DNA from: Tiliqua scincoides
Lineage: Eukaryota > Chordata > Lepidosauria > Squamata > Scincidae
Assembly (NCBI RefSeq): GCF_035046505.1
Contig: NC_089821.1
Location: 181,258,031-181,322,030 of the forward strand
DNA length: 64,000 bases
Reading direction: 5' to 3'
Shown one piece after another: positions 1 to 10,920 of the stretch; position 1 is the first letter of the stretch; the number at the start of each line of letters is the position of its first letter. Both the position numbers and the translations under genes were made by a program. The notes under the pieces are model-generated. The model ran no database searches. It was not told the DNA's origin and was given only the letters and a program-made list of their open reading frames with translations.

Positions 1-1304
1 GCTTTAGAATCTATGGAATCATGACTTTCTTCCCACCTATTTATAACAAACATGCTTGCACAGCATGTTACTTTTCTGTTGGTTCCCTGCCCTCCTCTGG
101 TAAATTCCAATTCCAAGCAGAGTGCAAAAGAGGGTGTCTGCGCAACAATTGGAATTCAACATATCAGGAGTGTTAGCAAGATTTATTATTGTCACACCAT
201 CAATGTGCAGAACCTTTACAAGGAATGAAAAGACAAGTCCTTGCTCTAGGTGTCTCGATATTGACACAGGACGGAGAATGGGTGGGGAGAGGGAAGAGGT
301 CAGAGGCAGTGATCAAAAGGCGAAGCATCTGTGATTGTTTCAGTTACACGCACTTGAACTCAGTTACAATAAGGAGCAGTGATGAGGTCCAGGCCCAGGG
401 GAGGCACAGCCACATGCATACACACTCACTCTGTCTCTCTCAGTACCTTCTTTGACAAACACACACTGTCTCTCCCCTCCAGAAATAAATTTTAAAAACT
501 CACCTTCCCTCACTCAGAGCTAAGGAAAGCTCAGCCACATGCCCCCTGAGGCAACCAAAAAGCTGCCTCTGCTGGTGCTTTAGAGAGCCAGTCCACTGCA
601 CAAGCTCCTGTCCTTTTTCATTGCTTTTTTTCTTAACAGAACAGAGTCAACTCTTCCGGCAGTCTCCTCAGATCTTGCTGATGCAGGTGTCCTGTATTTT
701 TTTGATTGAAAGCCAGCCTCCCTACTATTTAAAAAAAATGGAAACCAGCAATGTTTACCACCTAACCTGCTGGAGGCAATTCTGCTTGCTGCCTTTCCCA
801 GAGACTGCTGACACAGGCACCTGCCTGCTTTTTCATTGGAAGCCAGCTGTGAGGGCAGCAAATCAACTGCTGGTTGCTTCCCTATGTATTGTAATGGGTG
901 TGTGTGTGCTGCTTAACTCACTGCTCAAAAAGAAAGGAGCAGAGCAGAAAGGCAAGGAACTTTTTCTTGTTACATGTTGGATCCTTGGGCTTTGTTTTTT
1001 TACTTGTTGGATCTGGTGAGGCTTTGCCTCCCCTGCCTCCACATCACTGGTAAGGAAGAGAACTAAGAGCCAGATCCTGAGCTATGTGCGCCAGCTTACT
1101 GCTGGTGTGCACTGTCGCTAGTGTGCCCCCTAACGCTGGGCGAGTGCCCATTTAGCAGCAGGCGGTCGCACGGACTGCTAAGGAGCAGAGAGGAAAGTGG
1201 GGACGTGGGGGGAGGTGGGGAGGAGGCGTTGCATGGAGGGGGAGGGGGGAGGAAGTAAGATTCTTCTATTCTCATGTGCTCTTCTTGAGAACAGAATAAT
1301 TTAT
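1..1304. other. Unique and low-complexity stretch, no gene seen
   Basis: No coding gene is supported here. Positions about 650-720 and 775-850 look like an imperfect duplication: both read CTGCTGA, an AGGTGTCCTG/AGGCACCTG block, then ATTG(A/G)AAGCCAGC. From about 1060 the sequence turns GC- and G-rich and has a decayed terminus like CAATCCTA (GAGCCAGATCCTGAG), so 1060-1280 may be an old member of the CAATCCTA elements listed below. The rest resembles nothing I recognise. Confidence 0.4.
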
Positions 1305-1648
1305 TCCCTCCAGAGTAAGGGAATTAGAGGACAGGTCCTCTCATGGATTGAGAACTGGTTGGAGGCCAGGAAGCAGAGAGTGGGTGTCAATGGGCAATTT
1401 TCACAATGGAGAGAGGTAAAAAGTGGTGTGCCCCAAGGATCTGTCCTGGGACCGGTGCCTTCAACCTCTTCATAAATGACCTGGAGACAGGGGTGAGCAG
1501 TGAGGTGGCAAAGTTTGCAGACGACACCAAACTTCTCCGAGTGGTGAAGACCAGAAGTGATTGTGAGGAGCTCCAGAAGGATCTCTCCAGACTGGCAGAA
1601 TGGGCAGCAAAATGGCAGATGCGTTTCAATGTCAGTAAGTGTAAATAA
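1305..1648 (+). mobile_element. CR1 LINE, reverse transcriptase part (5' piece of a split copy)
   Basis: The translation contains the CR1-type reverse transcriptase blocks SWIENWLEARKQRVGVNG, then VPQGSVLGP, then LFINDLETG and the catalytic FADD box (FADDTKL, about 1516-1536). It runs to FNVSKCK and is cut by an L2 insertion. The frame breaks once between the QGSVLGP block and the FINDLE block, so this is not functional. The copy is 5'-truncated, as is usual for CR1: the endonuclease and the first RT blocks are absent. The same element resumes at 2517. CR1 is an established amniote LINE clade; assignment rests on motif recognition, not a search. Confidence 0.9.
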
Positions 1649-2516
1649 TAATAATAATAACTTTATTTTTACCCCGCCTTTCTCCCCAAAGGGACTCAAG
1701 GCGGCTTACAACATATTAAAATCATAATTTAAAAACAAATAAAAACATATTAACACATCATAAAAAACAGCAGTCAGAATAAAAACTAGGTAAAAAGAGC
1801 ATAGAGCAGCAGCAAGTCATAAAAGAATCAGGCCTGTAAAAATATTAAAAGATGTTAAAAAGATGTTAAAAGGCCGAGAACTCAGAAGGCTTGTTTAAAC
1901 AGAAGGGTCTTCAGGCCTCGCCGAAAGGTCTCAAGAGAGGGAGCCATTCTTAAGTTAATGGGAAGGGAATTCCATGACATTGGTGCCACTACTGAGAAGG
2001 CCCTATTTCTTGCAGCTGCCCCACGTACCTCCCTAGGCGGCGGCACTTGTAAAAAGGCCTTCTCTGATGACCTAAGAGGACGAGCTGGATTGTACGGGAG
2101 TAGGCGATCTCTAAGATACCCTGGTCCAGAGCAGTATAGGGCTTTAAAGGTCAATACCAGCACCTTGAATTGGGCCCGGAAACGAATGGGCAGCCAATGC
2201 AGCCGCTGGAGAAGCGGACTGACAGAGTCGAACCACCTACCTCCAGTAACCACATGGGCCGCCACATTCTGCACTAGTTGCAGTTTCCGAACCGTCTTCA
2301 AGGGCAGCCCCACATAGAGCGCATTACAGTAATCTAATCTCAATGTCACCGAGGCATGGATCACCGTGGCCAGGTCAGCACGATCCAAGTACGGTCGCAG
2401 CTGGCGCACCAACCGAAGCTGAGCGAAGGCCCCCCTAGCCACAGCCGCCACCTGGGAATCCAGGAGCAACTGCAAGTCCAGGTGGACCCCCAAGCTGCGG
2501 ACCTGCTCCTTCAGAG
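1649..2516 (-). mobile_element. L2-clade LINE 3' end, inserted into CR1
   Basis: On the minus strand an open frame of about 211 codons (about 2516 to 1882) encodes the C-terminal part of an L2-type ORF2: SLGVHLDLQL, FAQLRLVRQLRPYL, LDYCNALYVGLPLKTVRKLQ, LHWLPIRFRAQFKVL and FKALYCSGPGYL are characteristic of the L2 clade. A 3' untranslated region of about 230 bp follows, ending in the L2-like CCGCCTTGAGTCCC block and an (ATT)n tail at 1649-1662. The frame is uninterrupted over this part, so the insertion is fairly young. It sits inside the CR1 copy between codons for NVSKCK and VMHIG. I see no clear target duplication. Confidence 0.9.
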
Positions 2517-3413
2517 TCATGCACATTGGGGCAAAAAATCAAAACTTCACATATAGGCTGATGGGTTCTGAGCTGTCTGTGACAGATCAGGAGAGAGATC
2601 TTGGGGTGATGGTGGACAGGTTGATGAAAGTGTCAACCCAATGTGCAGCGGCAGTGAAGAAGGCCAATTCTATGCTTGGGATCATTAGGAAAGGTATTGA
2701 GAACAAAACGGCTGATATTATAATGCCGTTGTACAAATCGATGGTAAAGCCACACCTGGAGTATTGTGTCCAGTTCTGGTCACCGCATCTCAAAAAAGAC
2801 ATAGTGGAAATGGAAAAGGTGCAAAAGAGAGCGACTAAGATGATTTCGGGGCTGGGGCACCTTCCTTATGAGGAAAGGTTACGGCGTTTGGGCCTCTTCA
2901 GCCTAGAAAAGAGACGCCTGAGGGGGGACATGATTGAGACATACAAAATTATGCAGGGGATGGACAGAATGGATAGGGAGATGCTCTTTACACTCTCACA
3001 TAACACCAGAACCAGGAGACATCCACTAAAATTGAGTGTTGGGAGAGTTAGAACAGACAAGAGAAAATATTTCTTTACTCAGCGTGTGGTTGGTCTGTGG
3101 AACTCCTTGCCACAGGATGTGGTGACGGCGTCTTTAAAAGGGGATTGGACAAGTTTCTGGAAGAAAAATCCATTACGGGGTACAAGCCATGAGGTGTATG
3201 CGCAACCTCCTGATTTTAGAAATGGGTTATGTCAGAATGCCAGATGCAAGGGAGGGCACCAGAATGAGGTCTCTTGTTATCTGGTTAAATATGTTAAATA
3301 TGTTAAATTGTTAAATATGCTCTCTGGGGCATTTGGTGGGCTGCTGTGAGATACAGGAAGCTGGACTAGATGGGCCTATGGCCTGATCCAGTGGGGCTGT
3401 TCTTATGTTCTTA
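2517..3413 (+). mobile_element. CR1 LINE, C-terminal part and 3' end (3' piece of the split copy)
   Basis: The frame at 2519-3349 continues the CR1 protein: MHIGAKNQNF, LGVMVDRLMKVSTQCAAAVKKAN, PLYKSMVKPHLEYCVQFWSP, VEKVQKRATKMI-like, then RLGLFSLEKRRLRGDMIETYKIM and RTDKRKYFFTQRVVGLWNSLP. Near the end the family reads ASGLDAFKRG; this copy lacks that stretch and reads ASLKGDWTSF, so it carries a small deletion. The 3' end GGCCTGATCCAGTGGGGCTG followed by TTCTTATGTTCTTAT at about 3413 matches the other CR1 ends in this window. Confidence 0.92.
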
Positions 3414-4552
3414 TCCACAGAAAATTAGAAGATACTTTTGCCTCTGAGGAAAAGCTATTGGTTCAAAATTTGCTAGGCACAGTAATGGGGCTCTGGAATG
3501 TCTTATAAAATAAACAGTTAAAAAAGCACAACACATTTAGGAGTCACCTTCTATTTCTCCAGACTCATCCACCCTTTCTCACCATGCGTATATTTTGAGC
3601 AGAGCCCTAACGAGGGCCTTTGATTTGATCTGTCACAAAATATTGAGACACATCCTTTCAGTTGGGTCTACTCGTATAACACACATAGGCTCTAATTCAT
3701 ATTATTTTTTTCCCCAGCCCACAGGTGTACACATTTGGTCCCTGTTATGTATATGCAACATTGGGCAGAAAAGGCTTAAACATCCTATTCCCTCTCCCCA
3801 CCACCAAAACTAGTGTTCTGATGGCAGAGCGCACTTTACAGCTGTTGTGAATGCAGCACATGGAGCTGCATGCTTCTGGAACACTAGTGCATAGGCAAGA
3901 ATGGCCCTGCGCATGGTGGTGGGACACAGAGTCCCTGACAACGAAGGCAGGTCAGTGGGGAGGGCGAAATGGGGTGGAATAAGGGAGGGTGGAACTGGGA
4001 GGAACATGAGAAGGGCTGGGGGCATGATGGAGGCAGGAGGCGGTGGCACCTGGCATGGGCGACTTGTGGCAGATGCTGTCTCCTCCAACTGTAGCCAGCA
4101 TTTCTCCTTTCTCTCTTAGACTTGCACCTACCTAAAGTGCTAGATCAGGTCCAAGGAGGACGACTGATGAATGGGAGGATTATGTGGAGGTAAAGGAAAG
4201 TATTTATCCTTATTTCCCAAGCCTCCCAATTTGCCCCATCCAGATACAACGCAACCTTCCTTGCTGTGGCTACATGGGGGGGGGGGGGGAGAGGAAGGAT
4301 AGACTTCTGCTGTTAGTGCACATAATCTGAAAGCTTGTTTCTGCACTTCTCTGCTCTGCCTATAAAAATGACATGTCTGTATGAAATCACTGCATAACTA
4401 AATATGAAAAATTTCATGTTTCTCTGAATATTTCAATGTTTATTAATTTTGGCGTGAGGATTCCAAAATTTTTTTTGGCATAGCACCAATAGTTTAGTCA
4501 CAATTTACACTATGCAGTTGTGTAACATGACATGTATTACAATACATTAGAC
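3414..4552. other. Intergenic stretch with a decayed CAATCCTA-type element
   Basis: No gene is supported. About 3830-4320 resembles the long CAATCCTA family: GACTTGCACC, a purine-rich middle, a GGTAAAGGAAAGTATTT block and an A/G-run near 4275-4300, the same order as at 12560-12866 and 29634-30270. A run of 13 G lies at 4277-4289. About 4340-4550 is AT-rich unique sequence. Confidence 0.4.
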
Positions 4553-4999
4553 CAGGGTTTCCCAAAATGTGGGTCACGACCCACTAGTGGGTCATGAGCC
4601 CATGTGTAGTGGGTTGCAGCTGGGAATTCCTACCCACACTTGCTGGTGTTTGGCTCCAAATTGAAGCCATTCTGGACAGGGGTCAATGGGATGGCCTCAC
4701 TGGAGGCCCCGGAGACCTTTTACAGGTTGTGCCAGACCAGAGACCCACGGGTCTCAAAAACACACACAGAAGCCTCCAGAAGTGACTTCTGGCTTTTGGA
4801 GGCAACTTACAGTTTGCCTTCAAGGACCAGAAGTCACTTCCAGAGACTTCGGCAGGCTACTCTGAAGCCTGCAGAAGCCACTAGGTGGGTCACTGGCCCG
4901 GAGCTACCTGGAAGAGGCTTCTAGAGCCTTCGCCACCATCACCAGGAGCATCATGTTGGACAAGGTGTGTTGTGGAGTGGCAAAAATGGAGAACTGCTG
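4553..4999. mobile_element. hAT-type non-autonomous DNA transposon, 447 bp
   Basis: The ends are short inverted repeats, CAGGGTTTCCCAAAATG at the left and the complement of CAGCAGTTCTCCATTTT at the right. The flanks are an 8-bp duplication, CATTAGAC (4545-4552) and CATTAGGC (5000-5007), with one mismatch. Eight-base duplications and CAG-starting ends are established hAT features. The sequence just inside the left end (GTGGGTCACGACCC) resembles the termini of Charlie/SPIN-like hAT elements. No transposase frame is present. Confidence 0.8.
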
Positions 5000-5007
5000 C
5001 ATTAGGC

Positions 5008-7387
5008 AATAGCATAGATAAAATTTAAGATAATTTAAAAAAGTTTTAATGATGCAAAAACAGAAAGATGACCACTGGAATCAGCGGCTCTGAATTGTAT
5101 AAGAAAAATTAAAAATTCAGCATAAACAATTTTCGTGTTACCAAGTATCATGGTTCTGTTTTACTCCTGATTCCCAGACAGGCTCAGGAAATGACAGGCA
5201 GAAATAAAAAGAGTTTTCTGTGAAGGGCAGTTTATATTTCTACTATAAAATTGCTGTGAGTCTTTCCTTTCCACAGAAGCCTGTGTCCTGTGTGTGAGTT
5301 TGTGAAAGTTCAAAATGTAGCTGGCAAAGAGCCAAGCTCTACCAAAAGTAACTCAAATAATAAATAGTGTTATAATTCAAAGCCCTGCTAAGTTCATCTT
5401 TTTTCTATGACAAAATGTTTACTTTTATGCTGAGGGAATTTCCCCCTCTTTTTGCCCAAGGCATATTCTACACTTTTGAGATTCTGTCATACATTTTCTC
5501 ATTATGTGAGGGTTTTAACTATTCTTTCACCTAAATTATGTTACTCCTATTAAACTGCAAGTACAGCTATCACCATTTCTTGCTATTTTAAGGAAATGTG
5601 TGTGTAGTGCCTCTGTAAGCTTTGTAAAACATTTTATGTGTACCTTGTATACTAACTATGGGCAGGAAAAACTTGCTGACTGCTTGCTGAGTTTCCTGAT
5701 GTACTCCTTGTCTTTAATTTTAGTTGACATTTTGACCAATTCACTCTTTAAATCTTTGGCAAGGCAGCAACTTAAACCAGATCAGCAGCACCATTACCAA
5801 ATCTTTCACAGTGGCAGAAATTCAATGCTCAGGAATTGAATTTCTAAATTCTATTTCTTTCTTGAGAAGAGAGAGAAAGGCATTGGGACACGGTTGACGT
5901 CTTAATTCCTTCTTCAATTTCCACTCACATATTATGTTTTAATATCTATCTTTCTTGCCCATTCATTGGATCGATTCATATATGCCTGCATATAATTTAA
6001 CTTCCCAGCACTTGAGCTCAATGTATAGACAGATTGCACTGAAAAAATATTGTATGGTGCTTATTTCCCAATGTGGCTCCTTTGAGTTTTTCTCCTGTTG
6101 AATTCCTGAAAACCATCAAAAGCCCTGACTGGCCCCAGCCCTCCATTATCTTCTACTGTACTTTCCTCCCCAAATGAAAACAAAAAAAAGTTCACCTATG
6201 GAGGGGAACAGAGTAGCAGATGGAGGGCAGACTTGATAGACAAATGGTCCATCCAGTAGCCAATGACACAGAGTGTGCTTTCCTGTGAACATAATGAATC
6301 TTGTAGATCTTGAGACTTCTTTTCTTGGAGAATCGTAGGCAATTGAGGAAAGTGCAGTATGAGCAAATGACTAGCTGAACTGAGATGGGTGCCTAGTCAA
6401 GGTGGGCTGTCTCTGTGTCAGTGACCTTCCTGGCAATTTGAGCAGAATCTTTGCTTTCATAGTTGAGCACCATTGCTTTGAATTCTCACTCCATCCCTTA
6501 CTCAAACACTACTACGGTGGCAAAGAGGAGGTTGAAGCTAAGTGATACGCAGTCTACGTTACACTGATAGGAGGAAGTCTCATCTGTTTCCATTCTTCTC
6601 GCAGTGGTCTTTGTGATTCAGTGTGATATTTCAGCATAAAAACACATCTTGATGTGTTTAAAAATATGTGCCACAATTCAAAGCACACTGAAGCTAATGG
6701 GCTAAAGCACACCTAACTTTTTCTTGGATTGCAATTCACATACAGGATTTAAAACTTCACCCCTAAAATTCCATCCTTTCAGAAAAAGGCAAGAACCTAT
6801 TGTGTAGCCAGGCAGAATTATAGGGCCACATAGGTTTGGCTCAATGAACATTCAGTTCTTTGCTTCCATATCAAGATTGACAGAAGCCAATTCATGGCAA
6901 TTATGATGTGGGCTAGACCTGAAATTGCCTGGTCTGGCCTGAAACTGCTGTTGCATCTCCTAATCCTACCAAATCAATGTCAACAAATGGAAGGTGTCTG
7001 AAATAAGCCCTCATTCATTTTCAGTTTTTTAAAAGGGTCTCACAATGTCCACGTATGCCAACACAAACCATTTGAGCAGAGTGTCTGAGTAAAACGGAGG
7101 AAAAAAAAAGGCAAGTTCTTTAATCATATACTCAAATCTTCAATTTTCTATTTCCTTTTTAAAATGTTCCTCTGTGTTCAAAACATATACATTCTTGGCA
7201 CATAATGTTTTGTCAGAAACAACAGCCCAATCCTGAACTGCCTGATGTGCAAGGCTACAGCGGCACCAAAATGGCTGCTGCAACATGCTGAGAGTGCTGG
7301 GTAGCTGCTGGCAGATCCTCAGGGGAAAGGACATTCATTCCCTTCCTCTGGGAAAGGAAAAATACCCCACAATGGGGTTACTTGACA
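5008..7387. other. 2.4 kb AT-rich stretch, no repeat or gene recognised
   Basis: The sequence is mostly AT-rich with open frames under 80 codons and no recognisable protein motifs. I see no transposon ends, SINE boxes or long microsatellite. This is one of the largest repeat-free islands in the window, so it could contain conserved non-coding DNA, but nothing in the sequence itself proves this. Confidence 0.4.
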
Positions 7388-8141
7388 CTGCGCCGGCCTG
7401 TGGCAATGCTAGGAGGGCGTGGGGGGTGCAGGCTGCACCGGGTGATGCACACGGGGGGTGATGCACTAAAATCACGGTGGTTAGGAGTAATACCATCATG
7501 TTATATACGGTTGGATGTGGACTTTCCAGCAGAATGAAATGCCAAAATCCAGAATGAAATATCTCCTTTCTATCAAAAGTTATGACCAAAATACCAGAGA
7601 ACAGAAAATCCATGGAGCCCTGTGGAAAGTGAAACTGAGCTGAATCTCCATTTACTCATGAGTAGTCCTGCCTTAGTCCATCAGAAAGAACAGGCTGAGA
7701 GGAATCCAATGACACCAGAATGGTCCTGATCCAATGAATGCAGCCCCAAAAAACACCTGAGAAGGAAGTCCCTCCCTCCAAGAAGACAAATGTATTGAGC
7801 TCCATCAAAAGCGAAACTAAGCCTCATGGTCGTGTTTATTCGCGAGTAAGCAAACGTGCCCTGGCTGGTAGTCAGACCAGGTAAAGGGGAATGTGAAGCC
7901 ACCAGAATGGTCCTGATCTGATGGAACTGGAGCTCAACAAATGCTCCAGAAGGCAGTCCCCCCCTTCCCTAAAAAGGATCAAAACAGAGGCTTCAACCGA
8001 TAAGGTGAACCTTTTTGAGACTTGCAAAGCCAGGTGGATCCTGACAGTGATCTGGTTTAAACAGAAGTTCTTAAATTGAACTGGACACTGTGTAGGGCTG
8101 AAAACCTTACTGATTTTGGAGGGGGGTGTTATTACAGGTAG

Positions 8142-8641
8142 TGTAGTAATTAGAGCAGAAGTGCTGGGCTTTGAAATGCTTTGGCATATTTGGCAACAAC
8201 AGCAGGCATGCCTGCGTTGTGCAGAGCACACTCTGCTACCCTTGGAACTATACTGAATGTCCAAGCCCAGTGCTGTAAACAGCATTAGAGATAAGAAAGC
8301 AGTCAGATCTAGGAATGTGTTGTGGTTAGCTAAAGCCAGCTAGTTGTAGCTAGTGTTATCAGTAACTTTCAGTAACCCTTAGTATTGTATTGTATTGTTT
8401 CATGAGTTTGAGTGAATAAAAAGCTTGGTGGAGGCTGGGCAAGGATCTATTCCAGCTTCCGGCTTCCCCCCTGCATCTACCTTTGAATCCTGCCTGCCGT
8501 CTCTTCTTTTCTGCCTCTCTGACCCCTTGCTGCTCCAGTTCCTTCCCTCAACCCTCAGAGTGCCTCTGCTTTTTGCACTCCATCAAGCAACAAGGCTCTA
8601 AGCCTTGGGTGCTTCCCCAAAGCAAAGTAGCATTTGCTACA
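8142..8641 (+). mobile_element. Solo LTR fossil, about 500 bp, inside element X copy A
   Basis: The segment begins TGTAGTAATT and ends TTGCTACA, so it has the TG...CA ends and short inverted TGTAG/CTACA termini of a retroviral-type LTR. It is flanked by the 6-bp direct repeat AGGTAG (8136-8141) and AGGCAG (8642-8647). An AATAAA signal lies at about 8415-8420, followed by a pyrimidine-rich U5-like region. Element X copy B runs through this spot without the segment, so it is an insertion. It is a relic with no internal coding region; family unassigned (endogenous retrovirus or related LTR element). The mismatched duplication suggests moderate age. Confidence 0.6.
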
Positions 8642-8870
8642 AGGCAGGCTACAGAGGAAATTCACTTGGTGGAACAGGGCTGGCTTCTGCTTATTTAATT
8701 ATTTGCTTTACTTTAATTATTTATACATTTATTTTAATTTGCCTGATGATGTCACTTCCACCATGAAATTACTTTTGGTGGGTCTTGGACAGACTGTCAT
8801 TCTAAAGAGTGGGTCCCAGTACTAGAAGTTTGATAACTGCCACAATAAGGTGTTAGTAAGATGACACGCG

Positions 8871-8871
<1 letters not shown>

Positions 8872-8902
<31 letters not shown>
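8872..8902. repeat. (GT)n microsatellite inside element X
   Basis: About 15 GT units. Element X copy B has a short (CA)n at 23041-23055 in the corresponding place and orientation, so the repeat grew from a seed carried by the element. Confidence 0.9.
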
Positions 8903-8904
<2 letters not shown>

Positions 8905-8948
8905 CACCACTAGTGACCAAAATCACTAAAATCACAGTTTGGAGGAAT

Positions 8949-9205
8949 AATACAACAACAACAACAACAGTATTTATATGCCGCTTTTCAACAAAAGTTC
9001 ACAAAGTGGTTTACAGAGAAAATCAAATATCTAATGGCTCCCTGTCCCCAAAGGGCTCACAATCTAAAAAGATGCAACATCAGCAGACAGCCACAAGAAA
9101 AGACACTGCTGGGGTGAGGTGGGACAGTTACTCTCCGCCTGCTAAATAAAAGAGGAGCACCCACTTGAAAAAGTGCCTCTTAACCAGTTAGCAGGGGTGA
9201 GTTGC
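8949..9205 (-). mobile_element. L2-type LINE/SINE 3' tail
   Basis: Reading the minus strand, the copy ends in (TTG)n at 8949-8968 after AAGCGGCATATAAATACTG. Inside are TTTGTGAACTTTTGTTG, CTTTGGGGACAGGGAGCC and CAGTGTCTTTTCTTGTGG. The same blocks occur at 36566-36930 and 39170-39330, and a shorter L2 tail of this kind ends the intact L2 at 1649. It interrupts element X. Whether the body is L2 itself or an L2-tailed SINE cannot be told here. Confidence 0.7.
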
Positions 9206-9485
9206 TGCTATACATAATACTATCATGGTATACCATCATAATACCATCATGTTATAGATCAATCAATGCGTAATTTCATGCAGAATGTGTTCTATCTTTG
9301 TTCTATCAAAAGGTACAGTCAAAAAACCAGTGGAGGCGGAGTGATGGTACATCACCACACCCACCACCTGGGGTGTTGCTCCACCCACTGCATGGTGGGT
9401 GACACGCTGGCATCCCACATCAGATGAGGCGAACCCTAGTGACACCACTGTAGCGTCAGTGTAGAGTAAAGCAGCCTCATGTCAG

Positions 9486-9784
9486 GCCAAGAGGCCTGAT
9501 GCGGGGCTATGGATCCAGTAGAGCTCTTTGCCAGTCCTGCCCCCTCCCACTTCACCCTCCCCCAACCCACAACTCCTCCCCCATGCCCTCACTTACTTCT
9601 CTGTTTTCCGATATTTGCCTAGAGCTCTGGGTGGTGGTCACCCGTCCTCTGCTGGCTCAGTACGTGCTCATACTGAGCCAGCTTGCTGGCCTGGCAGAAT
9701 GTGTTGCAGGCATGCCTTACAACATGTTTGTGACACTACGCACTGGCACTGAGCCGACACACACAGTTCTGCATCGGGCCCTTA
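9486..9784. mobile_element. Probable CAATCCTA-related inverted-repeat element
   Basis: The ends are AGGCCTGATGCGGGGC and the complement of a GCATCGGGCCCTT end, a decayed inverted pair. The interior has GCATGCCTTACAACATGTTTGTGACACT, split here as GCATGCCTTACAACATG and TTTGTGACACTACGC, as in the long CAATCCTA family members at 10921 and 49500. No coding potential. Confidence 0.4.
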
Positions 9785-9869
9785 TTTATGAGCAAGAATT
9801 TTTTTAAAAATCAGGTCCATACTAACTTCATTGCTAGTACTTCAAACTGATCTTAGAAGATGAAGTTCC

Positions 9870-10150
9870 ATTTTGGTGAGGGACATAGCTCAACAGAGCA
9901 TCTCCTTTACACGCTTAAAGTCCAGGTTCACTCTCTGGCACTTTTAGATAGGGCTGGGACATTAATTACATTTATTGTATTTTTATCCAGCTTTTCTCTC
10001 CATATGGGGATCCAAAGCACTTGTCTGGAACCCTGGAGAGCTACTGGGAGTAGCTGGATGTACTACTCAGTATGACATATCACTACCACTGACTGCAGTT
10101 CAGTAAAGCACATTTTTTGCATGCAGGAAGTCTCAGGTTTGGGCAAAAAT
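9870..10150 (+). mobile_element. tRNA-derived SINE with a nested L2 tail
   Basis: The head GGGACATAGCTCAACAGAGCATC and TCCAGGTTCACTCTC, written here in parts, corresponds to A and B boxes of a tRNA-derived SINE. A TCTGGAACCCTGGAGAGCTACTG block and ACTCAGTATGACAT follow at 10025-10080, typical of the body of lizard tRNA SINEs. Positions about 9960-10018 look like an inserted L2-type tail (TTGTATTTTTATCCAGCTTT). A second partial head (GCATGCAGGAAGTCTCAGG) follows at 10118. The copy is old. Confidence 0.5.
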
Positions 10151-10920
10151 TAAAGCGAATTGAACTTCTATTGAATTTTGTACTGTCTTTTCCCTCCCAC
10201 ACTCATAATCTGTTTTTTTTTTAGCAGTTTTATGAAAAATGTAGAAATCATACTAAAAATAGTAACATGGGGTCAACATATTCACAGAAATGACTCTTCA
10301 CTTTTCTTTCATGTGCCACTAACAGTTTTCTAAATTTTTATGAAAGTTGTTCATTTTATGTAGATCAGTAGTTTCAGTTCTTTGTTCCTGTAAAAGAGTA
10401 TTTTAACACCACATTTCATCCTTTAAAAGAAGGATTTCAGTTTTTTAAATTCCCATGAATGAATTTACCAATCTCTTGAGTTTTGCTTTTTCAGAGCTTA
10501 TATCTTCTACTTTTCACTTCCTGGATTCTCACAAAGGAACTTTTGCCCAGCATATGAGCAAATGGAACAAAATTGCTGAACATAACTAGTTCTTTGGATT
10601 CTGCAGTATAGCAAAAGAAAAAGAAAAAAAAGAGGAGCTTCATTATATCTCTAAATTCAGAATGGAGGAGTAAAGGATTTTGTTCCAGAACTCCCAATTT
10701 TGCCTTCATGTAGAAAAACCTTTGCACTACTTTGGAGAAGTGATATTAATATAAATCCAGACTACTCTTCGATGGTCACAGAGTCTGAGGTGGTAAAACT
10801 TTCTCTTAACCTGGGCCTCCAGGAGTAGAACCAGGCAAGGTGGATCTCCCCCTCCAATGAACACTTGATGTTTTTGTAGAGTGCAGCCGCATGTAATCAT
10901 CTTAATTTTTCAGTGTGTTA
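10151..10920. other. AT-rich stretch without recognisable features
   Basis: Open frames are short (longest about 78 codons, minus strand 10491-10727) and show no family motif. I see no transposon ends or microsatellite longer than a few units. Confidence 0.4.

Larger units (their letters stand above)
7388..9450 (-). mobile_element. Element X, copy A: large non-autonomous DNA element
   Basis: This copy reads on the minus strand from CAGTGGTGTCACTAGGGTTC (complement of about 9431-9450) down to about 7388, where a related GC-rich end (GCTAGGAGGGCG, CACCGGGTGATGCA) lies. Its modules follow the order seen in copy B at 22768: a TAACATGATGGTATTA block, a GT/CA repeat, TTCTCAAAC-like sequence with a TGATGATGTCACTTCC block, a GAGGCTGCC block, then repeats of GACCATTCTGGTGTC with ACTCGCGAGTAAACACGACC. 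It holds an LTR (8142-8641) and an L2 tail (8949-9205). Without them it is about 1.3 kb. No protein frame is visible. The CAGTGGCG-like terminus suggests hAT, but I found no 8-bp duplication. Confidence 0.6.

Noticed and set aside
1197-1475. A coding start at ATGGGGACG-like sequence upstream of the CR1 RT
   Set aside because: The first 35 codons come from G-rich sequence before the CR1 truncation point; only the part after about 1305 is CR1.
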